Source: Marmoricola_A sp963714625
GTDB taxonomy: Bacteria; Actinomycetota; Actinomycetes; Propionibacteriales; Nocardioidaceae
Direction: 5' to 3'
DNA length: 64,000 bases
NCBI GenBank assembly: GCA_963714625.1
Contig: CAVQOY010000014.1
Span: forward strand, 347,285-411,284
Shown: in pieces, positions 16,559-24,563 of the stretch
How the letters are laid out: each line of letters begins with the position of its first letter
How positions within the stretch are numbered: position 1 is the stretch's first letter
Position numbers and translations under genes: made by a program
Notes under the pieces: generated by a model
What the model was told of the DNA's origin: nothing
The model's database searches: none
The model's input: only the letters and a program-made list of their open reading frames with translations

Positions 16559-17757
16559 GCGGGCAGCCACCGGTGCGGTCGACCACCGGCGCGAGCGGGG
16601 AGCCAGCCCCGAAGACAGGTGTGGGCGCGAGCTGGGACGAGCGGGAGGCGCGGGTACGCCTGAACGTGCTGACCGAGCCCGGCGACCCCCGAGTGGCGCG
16701 GTTGCTGGCGGTGATGGGGCCGCAGGCGCTGGCGGCCGAGCTCGCCAAGGACGGCGACCTGCTCGGGCTGCGCGACGACGTCCGGATGCGTGAGGACGGG
16801 CTCGATGCGGCTGGGGTGCTGGCGCGCGCGGACAGGCAGGGCATCCGCTACGTCGTCCCCGGTGACGCGGAGTGGCCCGAGGAGCTGGCCCGGCTCGACC
16901 ACGTCGACGCGGTCAGCGGGCTGGGCGGTCAACCGCTGGGGCTGTGGGTGCGTGGTCCGCTGCGGCTCGACCAGGTGGCGGCCGGCGGAGTGGCGATCGT
17001 GGGCTCCCGGTCGGCGACGACCTACGGCACCGCCGTGGCCGGCGACCTCGCCGCGGCCGTCGCCACCGAGGGGCGCACCGTGGTCTCGGGCGCCGCCTTC
17101 GGGATCGACCAGGCGGCCCACCGGGGGGCGCTGGGGGCCGGGGGACCGACGGTCGCGGTGCTGGCGTGCGGGGTGGACCGGGCCTACCCGTCGGCCCACC
17201 GGCCGCTGCTCGACCACCTGGCCCAGCACGGCGCGGTGCTCTCGGAGCTGCGGCCTGGGCTGCCACCGACCCGCGTCCGGTTCCTGGCCCGCAACCGCGT
17301 CATCGCCGCGATGAGCGGCGGCACGGTGGTCGTCGAGGCGGCCGTGCGCAGCGGGGCGTTGAACACCGCCACCTGGGCCACCCGGCTCGGGCGCGTGCTG
17401 ATGGGCGTCCCGGGGCCGGTCACCAGCGCGCCGTCGGAAGGAGTGCACGAGCTGCTGCGCACCGGTGCCGCCGCCCTGGTCACCCGCGGTGAGCACGTGG
17501 TCGAGGCACTCTCTCCCGTCGGCACCGCCATGGTCGCGCCCCGACGAGCGCCCGAGCGGGCCACCGACGCGATGGACCTGCTCGAGATGCGGGTGCTCGA
17601 CGCGGTCCCGCTGGTGCAGGCGGCGGCCGGGATCTCGGTCGCGCACGCGTCGGGGCTGTCGGTCGCCGACACCACGCGGGCGCTGCACCGGCTGCGGACC
17701 GCCGGCCTGGTGCAGGCAGAGGGGGCGCTCTGGCGCCGCGCGCCGCAGCGAGAATGA
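16555..17757 (+). CDS. dprA: DNA processing protein DprA
   Basis: Loads RecA on single-stranded DNA during transformation. The 400-residue product has the Rossmann-fold DprA core: VAIVGSRSATTYGTAVAGDLA, VVSGAAFGIDQAAHRGAL, ACGVDRAYPSAHR, FLARNRVIAAMSGG and VMGVPGPVTSAPSEG-like segments, plus an N-terminal helical part and a C-terminal winged helix (residues about 335-400). The start overlaps the comM stop by 4 nt. Together with yraN and comM it forms a DNA-uptake module, though no pilus or comEC genes are in the window. Confidence 0.94.
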   Translation: MSGQPPVRSTTGASGEPAPKTGVGASWDEREARVRLNVLTEPGDPRVARLLAVMGPQALAAELAKDGDLLGLRDDVRMREDGLDAAGVLARADRQGIRYVVPGDAEWPEELARLDHVDAVSGLGGQPLGLWVRGPLRLDQVAAGGVAIVGSRSATTYGTAVAGDLAAAVATEGRTVVSGAAFGIDQAAHRGALGAGGPTVAVLACGVDRAYPSAHRPLLDHLAQHGAVLSELRPGLPPTRVRFLARNRVIAAMSGGTVVVEAAVRSGALNTATWATRLGRVLMGVPGPVTSAPSEGVHELLRTGAAALVTRGEHVVEALSPVGTAMVAPRRAPERATDAMDLLEMRVLDAVPLVQAAAGISVAHASGLSVADTTRALHRLRTAGLVQAEGALWRRAPQRE

Positions 17758-17780
17758 CCGGGCCGGAGTCGCGTGCGGCC

Positions 17781-17786
17781 TAGCCT
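17781..17786 (+). promoter_or_regulatory. -10 box TAGCCT, leaderless xerC mRNA
   Basis: TAGCCT ends 6 nt before the GTG at 17793, in the 35-nt gap after dprA; no Shine-Dalgarno sequence. Confidence 0.7.
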
Positions 17787-17792
17787 GAGCGG

Positions 17793-18722
17793 GTGGAGGA
17801 CGAGGGCACGACTGTCGCGGAGGGCTTCGTCGAGCCGATGGCCGAGTTCGAGCGCCACCTCTCCTCGGCCCGCGACGTCAGCCCCCACACGTTGCGCGCC
17901 TACACCGGTGACCTGCGCTCCTTGACCGCACACCTGACGGCGCTGGGCCACGACTCGGTCGACACGCTCGACCTGCGGGCGCTGCGCAGCTGGCTGGCCC
18001 AGCAGCAGACGCTCGGTCGCAGCCGCGCCACCATGGCGCGTCGCTCCGCCTCGGCCCGCGCCTTCACCGCCTGGCTCGCACGCACCGGCCGGACCCCGAC
18101 CGACGCCGGCGCCGCGCTGGCCTCACCCAAGGCGCACCGGCCGCTGCCGGCAGCCCTGAAGCAGGACGAGGTTCGCCTCCTGCTCGACGCCGCGGCCGAG
18201 CAGGCCCACCACGAGGACCCGGTGGGCTGCCGCGACCTCGCGGTGCTCGAGCTGCTCTACGCCACCGGCATCCGGGTCGGTGAGCTCTGCGGCCTCGACG
18301 TCGACGACCTCGACGACGGCCGCCGCGTCGTGCGGGTGCTCGGCAAGGGCCGCAAGGAACGCTCCGTCCCGTACGGCGTCCCGGCCGCCACCGCTCTGGA
18401 CCGGTGGCGCGCCGTCAGGGTGCAGCTCGCCCGGCCCGGCTCCGGGCCGGCGCTCTTCCTCGGGGCCCGTGGCGGACGCATCGACCAGCGGACCGTGCGC
18501 ACCGTCGTGCACCGACGGATCGCGGAGGTGCCCGGCGCCCCGGACCTCGGGCCGCACGGGCTGAGGCACACCGCCGCCACCCATCTCCTCGAGGGCGGGG
18601 CCGACCTGCGCAGCGTCCAGGAGCTCCTCGGCCACGCCTCTCTGGCGACCACGCAGATCTACACCCACGTCACCCGGGACCGCCTGCGCTCGGCGTACGA
18701 GCAGGCGCACCCCCGCGCCTGA
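17793..18722 (+). CDS. xerC: Tyrosine recombinase XerC
   Basis: 309-residue site-specific recombinase that with XerD resolves chromosome dimers at dif. N-terminal SAM-like core-binding domain (SSARDVSPHTLRAYTGDL), C-terminal catalytic domain with Arg in ATGIRVGELCGL, Lys in GKGRKERSVP, HGLRHTAATHLL, GHASLATTQIYTHV (His and Tyr nucleophile). Length and context next to dprA point to the housekeeping XerC and not a phage integrase. Confidence 0.93.
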   Translation: MEDEGTTVAEGFVEPMAEFERHLSSARDVSPHTLRAYTGDLRSLTAHLTALGHDSVDTLDLRALRSWLAQQQTLGRSRATMARRSASARAFTAWLARTGRTPTDAGAALASPKAHRPLPAALKQDEVRLLLDAAAEQAHHEDPVGCRDLAVLELLYATGIRVGELCGLDVDDLDDGRRVVRVLGKGRKERSVPYGVPAATALDRWRAVRVQLARPGSGPALFLGARGGRIDQRTVRTVVHRRIAEVPGAPDLGPHGLRHTAATHLLEGGADLRSVQELLGHASLATTQIYTHVTRDRLRSAYEQAHPRA

Positions 18723-18748
18723 GACGGCAGCCGAACCGCGGGCTGGCC

Positions 18749-19354
18749 TCACCAGGGGTAGAGCCGCACCGGCTGGGGAACGGCCCCGACGAGCGTCAGC
18801 GGGTCGAGGTAGGTCTCGCCGCGGATGAGTCCCCAGTGCAGGCAGGCGGCCGGGGCGCAGTGGCTGCCGGCCAGCAGCAGCCGCCCGATCACCTGCCCCT
18901 CCCTCACCTGCTCGCCGCGCGCCACGACGGCCGCGACCGGTTGGTACGTCGTCCGCACCCGTCCGTGGTCGACCGTGACGATGCCCCGGCCGGCGATCCG
19001 GCCGACGTAGGACACCGTCCCGGCCAGGGCTGCGCGCACCGGCTGACCGGGACGGCCGAGGAGGTCGGCGCCGCGGTGACCTGCCGACCACTGCTGCTCG
19101 GGCCGGTCGAAGGGCCGCGCGATCGACGGCACCGGCGCCAACGGCCAGGTCCCACGGGCCGGCGCGGGCTCGGACGCCGCAGCAGCCCCGGGCCCCCGCG
19201 CGGCTGCAGGCCCGGCAGGGGAGCGGGTCGCGGTCGACGCACCACGCTCCGGGCCCGACCCCACCAGGAGGCCGGAGAGGACGAGACCGGCCACCGGGGC
19301 GAGGACGGAGCCGGCGACCGTGGCGAGGGCGAGAGGAGCGCTGAGGAGGGGCAT
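18749..19354 (-). CDS. M23 family metallopeptidase
   Basis: Secreted or anchored peptidoglycan hydrolase, 201 residues. The N-terminus from the ATG at 19354 is a long hydrophobic signal (LLSAPLALATVAGSVLAPVA), then an Ala/Gly/Pro linker, then a LytM-type domain: HRGADLLGRPGQPVRAALAG (first zinc His and Asp), VSYVGRIAGRGIVTVDHGRV and LHWGLIRGE (last zinc His). An earlier start would extend it over the rpsB promoter region and is not supported. Position opposite rpsB is standard in actinobacteria. Confidence 0.9.
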   Translation of the reverse strand: MPLLSAPLALATVAGSVLAPVAGLVLSGLLVGSGPERGASTATRSPAGPAAARGPGAAAASEPAPARGTWPLAPVPSIARPFDRPEQQWSAGHRGADLLGRPGQPVRAALAGTVSYVGRIAGRGIVTVDHGRVRTTYQPVAAVVARGEQVREGQVIGRLLLAGSHCAPAACLHWGLIRGETYLDPLTLVGAVPQPVRLYPW

Positions 19355-19739
19355 GCCCCAGGCTCGCCCAGGACGGCCCCGCCCGGGCGTGCCCGGACCG
19401 CGGCAGCCCGGATCTGTGGAGAGACCGGCGGTTCGCGGGCACCTCCGCTCTGCCGTACACTTGCCGGTGGCGACCCGCGCCGTGCCTGCACGAACCGGGT
19501 CGACTATCGCAGGCTCGTCCAACCGCACAGCGCTCCGTCACCCACCAGGGTCCGGTGCCCGCGGGCAGGCACCCTCTCGGTCCCACGAGGAACGTCTCGT
19601 CGGTGAGGGTCCTCGCCGAGCCTCAGGGCGGTCCACAACCCGTGGCCCGCGACAACCGAGAACAGCACCTCCGCCTGCGGCCACCGGACGATCCGGGCCG
19701 CGCGCCGCGGTGCGCACACGAAAGTGAGAGTCGAAGGCC
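19355..19739 (+). promoter_or_regulatory. Divergent M23/rpsB intergenic region and long rpsB leader
   Basis: 385 bp without a gene. A candidate rpsB promoter is TTCGCG (19432-19437), 18 nt, TACACT (19456-19461). This gives a leader of roughly 270 nt. The leader holds a perfect 12-bp palindrome TGCCCGCGGGCA (19557-19568) set inside GGTGCC/GGCACC arms, a possible target for S2 autoregulation. Only the -10 hexamer is convincing. Confidence 0.45.
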
Positions 19740-20756
19740 ATGGCCGTCGTCACCATGCGTCAGCTCCTCGAGAGCGGCGTCCACTTCGGGCACCAGACCC
19801 GTCGTTGGAACCCCAAGATGAAGCGCTTCATCATGACCGAGCGCAACGGCATCTACATCATCGACCTGCAGCAGTCGCTGGCCTACATCGACCGCGCCTA
19901 CGCGTTCATCAAGGACACCGTCGCCAAGGGCGGCACCGTGATGTTCGTGGGCACGAAGAAGCAGGCCCAGGAAGCGATCGCCGAGCAGTCCACCCGCGTC
20001 GGGATGCCCTACGTCAACCAGCGCTGGCTGGGCGGCATGCTCACCAACTTCCAGACCGTGCACCAGCGGATCAACCGCCTCAAGGAGCTCGACGAGATCG
20101 ACTTCGACGACGTGGCCGGCTCCGGTCGCACGAAGAAGGAGCTCCTCGGGATGAAGCGCGAGCGTGACAAGCTCGACCGCACCCTGGGTGGTATCCGCGA
20201 CATGACCCGGACGCCGTCCGCGGTCTGGATCGTCGATACCAAGAAGGAGCACCTCGCCGTCGAGGAGGCGCGCAAGCTCCGCATCCCGATCATCGGCATC
20301 CTCGACACCAACTGCGACCCCGACGAGGTCGACTTCCCGATCCCGGGCAACGACGACGCCATCCGCGCCGTCGGGCTGCTGACCCGCGTGGTCGCCGACG
20401 CCGTCGCCGAGGGCCTCATGGCCCGCGCCGGTGTCAAGGGTGAGCAGGCCTCCACCGGCGCCGAGCTCGGCGGCGAGGAGCCCCTGCCCGAGTGGGAGCG
20501 CGAGCTCCTGGGCGGCAAGGCCGACGAGGCTGCCGTCGCCGCCACCGGGGGCGACACCGCCACCGAGGAGACCCCGGCCGCCGAGGCCACCGGCGCGTCC
20601 TCCGAGGGCACCGAGTCGGCTGCCCCCGCTGCCGAGACGGCCAGCGAGACCACCGAGACCCCGGCGCAGACCCCGGAGACCTCGGACGCCCCCGAGGCCG
20701 CCGAGACCACGGACTCCACCGAGTCCACCGAGGCCCCCGAGACCTCGCAGGCCTGA
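19740..20756 (+). CDS. rpsB: 30S ribosomal protein S2 with acidic C-terminal tail
   Basis: Late-assembling small-subunit protein, 338 residues. The first roughly 250 residues are S2 (TMRQLLESGVHFGHQTRRWN, YIIDLQQSLAYIDRAY, NQRWLGGMLTNF, TKKEHLAVEEARKLRIPIIG). The remaining tail of about 80 residues is almost only Thr, Glu, Ala, Ser and Pro, longer than in most bacteria. The Shine-Dalgarno signal before the ATG is weak. tsf follows after 110 bp containing a hairpin. Confidence 0.96.
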   Translation: MAVVTMRQLLESGVHFGHQTRRWNPKMKRFIMTERNGIYIIDLQQSLAYIDRAYAFIKDTVAKGGTVMFVGTKKQAQEAIAEQSTRVGMPYVNQRWLGGMLTNFQTVHQRINRLKELDEIDFDDVAGSGRTKKELLGMKRERDKLDRTLGGIRDMTRTPSAVWIVDTKKEHLAVEEARKLRIPIIGILDTNCDPDEVDFPIPGNDDAIRAVGLLTRVVADAVAEGLMARAGVKGEQASTGAELGGEEPLPEWERELLGGKADEAAVAATGGDTATEETPAAEATGASSEGTESAAPAAETASETTETPAQTPETSDAPEAAETTDSTESTEAPETSQA

Positions 20757-20766
20757 CGACGTCCGC

Positions 20767-20808
20767 GCCGCCGTTCCGCCCTCGTACGGGGGACGGAGCG
20801 GCGGCCGG
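20767..20808 (+). terminator. Hairpin between rpsB and tsf
   Basis: GCCGCCGTTCCGCCC pairs imperfectly with a downstream CGGAGCGGCGGC arm around a CTCGTACG loop. Without a U tract it is more likely an attenuator or processing site that sets the ratio of S2 to EF-Ts than a full terminator. Confidence 0.45.
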
Positions 20809-20866
20809 TCCGTTGTGCACCCATCTCTCTCACGAGCACCCTCACGACGAAGGAAGAGATCCCTCC

Positions 20867-21679
20867 ATGAGCATCACCGCTGCAGACGTCAAGCGGCTCC
20901 GTGACCAGACCGGCGCCGGCATGATGGACGCCAAGAAGGCCCTCACCGAGGCCGACGGCGACTTCGAGAAGGCCGGCGAGATCCTGCGCGTCAAGGGCGC
21001 CGGCAAGGCCGCCAAGCGCGCCGCCGAGCGCTCCGCGAGCTCCGGCCTGGTCGCCTCCGCCGGCACCGCCCTGATCGAGCTGAACAGCGAGACCGACTTC
21101 GTGGCCAAGAGCCCCGACTTCGTCGCCACCGCGCAGGACATCGCCGAGGCCGCCGCCGCCGCGAAGCCGGCCGACGCCGAGGCGCTCAAGGGCGTCCCGC
21201 TGGGCGATTCCACCGTCGGCGAGGTCGTCGAGGCTCTCGCGGTCAAGATCGGCGAGAAGATCGAGCTCGGCCGCGTCGCCGTGTTCGACGGCCCGGTCGT
21301 GACCTACCTGCACCGTCGCGCCGCCGACCTGCCGCCGGCCGTCGGCGTGCTCGTCGAGTACTCCGGTGGCGACGAGACCGTCGCCCGTGGCGCCGCCATG
21401 CAGGTGGCTGCCATGCGCCCGACGTACGTCTCCCGTGACGAGGTCCCCGCCGACATCGTCGCCAAGGAGCGCGAGATCGCCGAGGCCACCGCACGTGAGG
21501 AGGGCAAGCCCGAGGGTGCGCTCCCCAAGATCATCGAGGGTCGCCTCAACGGCTTCTTCAAAGAGGTCGCCCTCCTCGACCAGCCGTCGGTCTCGGAGAA
21601 CAAGAAGTCGGTCAAGGCCGTCCTCGACGCCGCCGGCGTGACCGTGACGCGGTTCGCCCGCTTCGAGGTCGGAGCCTGA
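20867..21679 (+). CDS. tsf: Elongation factor Ts
   Basis: Nucleotide exchange factor of EF-Tu, 270 residues. The N-terminal UBA-like motif ITAADVKRLRDQTGAGMMDAK and the core segment SETDFVAKSPDFV are diagnostic; a paired repeat of the core domain follows (GDETVARGAAMQVAAMRPTY). The ATG at 20867 is preceded by AAGGAAGAG at suitable distance; the open frame upstream overlaps rpsB and is not part of the protein. A terminator follows at 21690. Confidence 0.97.
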   Translation: MSITAADVKRLRDQTGAGMMDAKKALTEADGDFEKAGEILRVKGAGKAAKRAAERSASSGLVASAGTALIELNSETDFVAKSPDFVATAQDIAEAAAAAKPADAEALKGVPLGDSTVGEVVEALAVKIGEKIELGRVAVFDGPVVTYLHRRAADLPPAVGVLVEYSGGDETVARGAAMQVAAMRPTYVSRDEVPADIVAKEREIAEATAREEGKPEGALPKIIEGRLNGFFKEVALLDQPSVSENKKSVKAVLDAAGVTVTRFARFEVGA

Positions 21680-21689
21680 TCCCCGAGGG

Positions 21690-21721
21690 GTGGCCGGGTC
21701 CGAAGCGATGGATCCGGCCAC
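21690..21721 (+). terminator. Terminator after tsf
   Basis: GTGGCCGGGTCC (21690-21701) pairs with GGATCCGGCCAC (21710-21721), 11 of 12 bases plus one wobble, around an 8-nt loop, 10 nt after the tsf stop. It separates rpsB-tsf from pyrH, which has its own promoter. Confidence 0.7.
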
Positions 21722-21752
21722 CCTCGCACCACCCTGCGTCGTCCGGGTCGAC

Positions 21753-21758
21753 TAGGGT
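21753..21758 (+). promoter_or_regulatory. pyrH -10 box
   Basis: TAGGGT 34 nt before the pyrH ATG. Here a short leader with a normal AAGGAG ribosome site (21781-21786) follows, unlike the leaderless genes. Confidence 0.55.
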
Positions 21759-21792
21759 GCGCCCAGAGGCGCGCGCACCGAAGGAGAAGCAC

Positions 21793-22509
21793 ATGAGCGG
21801 ATACGAGCGAGTGCTGCTGAAGCTGTCGGGCGAGGTGTTCGGCGGTGGACGCATCGGCGTCGACCCCGACGTGGTCAACACGATCGCCGCAGAGATCGCC
21901 GAGGTCGTCCGCAGCGGCGTCCAGGTCGCCATCGTCGTCGGCGGCGGCAACTTCTTCCGGGGCGCCGAGCTCCAGCAGCGCGGCATGGAGCGGGCCCGGG
22001 CCGACTACATGGGCATGCTGGGCACGGTCATGAACTGCCTGGCGCTCCAGGACTTCCTCGAGAAGCAGGGCGTCCCCACGCGCGTGCAGACCGCCATCTC
22101 GATGGGCCAGGTCGCCGAGCCCTACATCCCGCGCCGCGCGATCCGTCACCTCGAGAAGGGCCGGGTCGTCATCTTCGGCGCCGGCGCCGGCATGCCCTAC
22201 TTCTCCACCGACACGGTCGCCGCCCAGCGCGCGCTCGAGGTCGGCGCCGAGGTCATCCTCATGGGCAAGCAGGGGGTGGACGGTGTCTACGACGCCGACC
22301 CCAACCAGGAGCCCGGCGCGGTGAAGTTCGACCATCTGACCTACGACGAGTTCCTCACCCGCGGGCTCAAGGTCGCCGACGCCACCTCGATCAGCCTGTG
22401 CCGCGACAACGACGTGGACATGGTGGTCTTCAACCTCTCCGAGCACGGGAACATCGCCCGGGTCGTCGCAGGTGAGAAGATCGGTACGACGATCTCGCGG
22501 GATGTGTGA
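21793..22509 (+). CDS. pyrH: UMP kinase
   Basis: Phosphorylates UMP to UDP in pyrimidine nucleotide synthesis, 238 residues, hexameric amino-acid-kinase fold. Motifs: RVLLKLSGEVFGG, IVVGGGNFFRGAEL, ADYMGMLGTVMNCLALQDFL, RRAIRHLEKGRVVIFGAG, YFSTDTVAAQRALEVGAE and KQGVDGVYDADPN. Start at the ATG 6 nt after AAGGAG. The order tsf-pyrH-frr-cdsA is widely conserved. Confidence 0.97.
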   Translation: MSGYERVLLKLSGEVFGGGRIGVDPDVVNTIAAEIAEVVRSGVQVAIVVGGGNFFRGAELQQRGMERARADYMGMLGTVMNCLALQDFLEKQGVPTRVQTAISMGQVAEPYIPRRAIRHLEKGRVVIFGAGAGMPYFSTDTVAAQRALEVGAEVILMGKQGVDGVYDADPNQEPGAVKFDHLTYDEFLTRGLKVADATSISLCRDNDVDMVVFNLSEHGNIARVVAGEKIGTTISRDV

Positions 22510-22590
22510 CCACGGCCGCCACCGGCCGACCATGATCCCCCTATGGGAGCCGCTCGCCGGCGGCCGCCCGTCGACGACGAAGGAGCAGCG

Positions 22591-23148
22591 TTGATCAACG
22601 ACACCCTCAAAGAGGCCGAGACCAAGATGTCGAAGGCCGTCGAGGTCACGCGTGAGGACTTCGCGTCGATCCGCACCGGCCGCGCCCACCCGGCGATGTT
22701 CCACAAGCTGACCGCCGAGTACTACGGCAGCCCGACCCCGCTCCAGCAGCTGGCCTCCTTCACGGTGCCCGAGGCGCGCGTGGTCATCATCAGCCCCTAC
22801 GACGCCGGCTCCATGGGTGCAATCGAGCGCGCGATCCGCGACTCCGACCTCGGGGTGAACCCGACCGACGACGGCAAGACCATCCGCGTCACCTTCCCGG
22901 AGCTGACCGAGGAGCGCCGTCGCGACTACATCAAGCTCGCCAAGGGCAAGGCCGAGGAGGGACGCGTCTCGGTCCGCAACATCCGCCGGACCGCCAAGCA
23001 GGCCCTCGACAAGCTCGAGAAGGACGGCGAGGTCGGCAAGGACGACGTGACGGGTGCGGAGAAGCGTCTCGACGGACTGACCAAGAAGCACACCGACGCC
23101 ATCGACGAGATGCTCAAGCACAAGGAAGCCGAGCTCCTCGAAGTCTGA
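22591..23148 (+). CDS. frr: Ribosome recycling factor
   Basis: Splits post-termination ribosomes together with EF-G. 185 residues, exactly the usual length, if translation starts at the rare TTG codon at 22591; AAGGAG (22580-22585) lies 5 nt before it, and INDTLKEAETKMSKAVEV is the canonical N-terminus. The longer ATG-initiated frame from 22543 lacks homology in its first 16 residues. Other motifs: FASIRTGRAHPAMF, YYGSPTPLQQLASF, PELTEERRRDYIKLAK and NIRRTAKQALDKLEK. Confidence 0.96.
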   Translation: MINDTLKEAETKMSKAVEVTREDFASIRTGRAHPAMFHKLTAEYYGSPTPLQQLASFTVPEARVVIISPYDAGSMGAIERAIRDSDLGVNPTDDGKTIRVTFPELTEERRRDYIKLAKGKAEEGRVSVRNIRRTAKQALDKLEKDGEVGKDDVTGAEKRLDGLTKKHTDAIDEMLKHKEAELLEV

Positions 23149-23157
23149 GGCTGTCGC

Positions 23158-24033
23158 ATGACTGACTCCTCCACCCCAGCCACGGGACCCGATCCCTCGA
23201 CGCCCCCACCGGCGACGGCGACGAAGCAGAGCCGCGCGGGGCGCGACCTCCCGGTCGCCATCGCCTCCGGACTCGGCCTCGTCACGGTCATCCTCGTGTC
23301 GCTGGTCTTCCTCAAGTCGCTGTTCATGGTCGTGGTCGTCGCGGCCGTCCTGGTGGCGATCTGGGAGCTCGACCGCGGCTTCCGCGCCAAGGGCATCAAC
23401 CTGCCCCAGGAGCCGCTGATGCTCGGCGGCACGGTCATGGTGCTCTCGGCCTACTTCGCGGGCACCGAGCCGCTGGTCACCGCCACCGCCGTCACCGGTC
23501 TGGTGAGCATGTTGTGGCTGCTGCGCCGCGGCATCGACGGCTTCGTCCGCGACGCCACCGCCTCGGTGTTCACCATCTTCTACGTGCCCTTCCTCGGCTC
23601 GTTCGTCGCGCTGCTGCTCGCCGAGGGCGACGGCGTGAAGGCGATCATCACCTTCATCGCGGTCACCGCGGCCTCCGACATCGGCGGGTACGTCGCCGGC
23701 GTGCTGTTCGGCAAGCACCCGATGGCCCCGGTCATCTCCCCGAAGAAGTCGTGGGAGGGCTTCGCCGGCTCGGCGCTGGCGTGCGTGGTGGCGGGCTGGC
23801 TGCTCGTCGACTACCTGCTCGAGGGCGACTGGTGGGTCGGCGTGGCGCTGGGCCTCATCGCCGTCGTGATGGCCACGCTGGGCGACCTGGTCGAGTCGGT
23901 CATCAAGCGCGACCTCGGCATCAAGGACATGTCACAGGTGATCCCGGGTCACGGCGGCCTCATGGACCGCCTCGACTCGCTGCTGGCCACGGTCGCCCCG
24001 ATCTGGCTGCTGCTGCACTACGCCGTGCTCTGA
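23158..24033 (+). CDS. cdsA: Phosphatidate cytidylyltransferase
   Basis: Makes CDP-diacylglycerol, the precursor of all membrane phospholipids. 291 residues with about eight hydrophobic segments after a Thr/Pro-rich cytoplasmic N-terminus. The CdsA signature is clear at the C-terminal end: GDLVESVIKRDLGIKDMSQV then IPGHGGLMDRLDS, with KSWEGFAGS upstream. It starts 9 nt after frr. The lipid-related operon that follows makes this neighbourhood membrane-centred. Confidence 0.96.
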   Translation: MTDSSTPATGPDPSTPPPATATKQSRAGRDLPVAIASGLGLVTVILVSLVFLKSLFMVVVVAAVLVAIWELDRGFRAKGINLPQEPLMLGGTVMVLSAYFAGTEPLVTATAVTGLVSMLWLLRRGIDGFVRDATASVFTIFYVPFLGSFVALLLAEGDGVKAIITFIAVTAASDIGGYVAGVLFGKHPMAPVISPKKSWEGFAGSALACVVAGWLLVDYLLEGDWWVGVALGLIAVVMATLGDLVESVIKRDLGIKDMSQVIPGHGGLMDRLDSLLATVAPIWLLLHYAVL

Positions 24034-24098
24034 CGCTCTGCGCGCTTCCTCGTCGCGCCTTCCTCGCCTGACGCCCGCCGCGGGTGAGACTCGGGACC

Positions 24099-24563
24099 AT
24101 GACAAGCGGACCCTCAGGGGACGTCCCACCGACGGGCGGCTGGGGCCGGCCTCCCGGCCCGCCTCCGGGCCCACCTCCGGGCCCACCTCCGGGCCCACCC
24201 GGGGGCCCACCTGACGGGGAGGTCTGGCAGCCGCCGCCCGGCAGGCGTCGCCAGCCGTTGCTGGTCATCGGCGGCATCCTGCTGGGGCTCGGCCTGGGCT
24301 TCCTGGTGATGCCCTGGCTGGGCATCTGGTTGAGTGCAGGCGCCACGAGCTCGTCGGGTGCGGACTCGCTCGGAGGGATCGGCATCACCCTCGGGTTCGG
24401 CCTGCCGATCGTGGTCGGCATCGGCATGCTGCTGTCGCGCAAGCTCCGTCAGGCGGGTGCGGGCGTCCTCATGGGCATCTCGATCGGCATGATCGTCGGC
24501 TCCGCCTCCTGCCTGGGCGTCTGGGGCCTCTTCATCGCCGCCCTGAGCGGGTCGCACGGCTGA
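24099..24563 (+). CDS. Proline-rich multi-span membrane protein, unknown function
   Basis: 154 residues: a soluble N-terminus of Gly/Pro repeats built from a 12-bp DNA repeat (CCGGGCCCACCT, about 24160-24208), then three to four hydrophobic segments (LLVIGGILLGLGLGFLVMPW; GITLGFGLPIVVGIGMLL; VLMGISIGMIVGSASCLGVW). The ATG at 24099 is chosen; a weak -10 (GAGACT) lies 7 nt upstream, and a GTG start at 24084 is possible. The stop overlaps the next gene (TGATG), placing it first in a coupled four-gene operon. Family unknown. Confidence 0.78.
   Translation: MTSGPSGDVPPTGGWGRPPGPPPGPPPGPPPGPPGGPPDGEVWQPPPGRRRQPLLVIGGILLGLGLGFLVMPWLGIWLSAGATSSSGADSLGGIGITLGFGLPIVVGIGMLLSRKLRQAGAGVLMGISIGMIVGSASCLGVWGLFIAALSGSHG

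Noticed and set aside
17793..18722. Phage integrase marking a mobile island
   Set aside because: Length and the dprA-xerC context fit housekeeping XerC. No attachment repeats, phage genes or tRNA are nearby.
24034..24098. Another 22-bp-type repeat after cdsA
   Set aside because: Only a loose 15-bp similarity (CTTCCTCG) is seen; period and consensus do not match.
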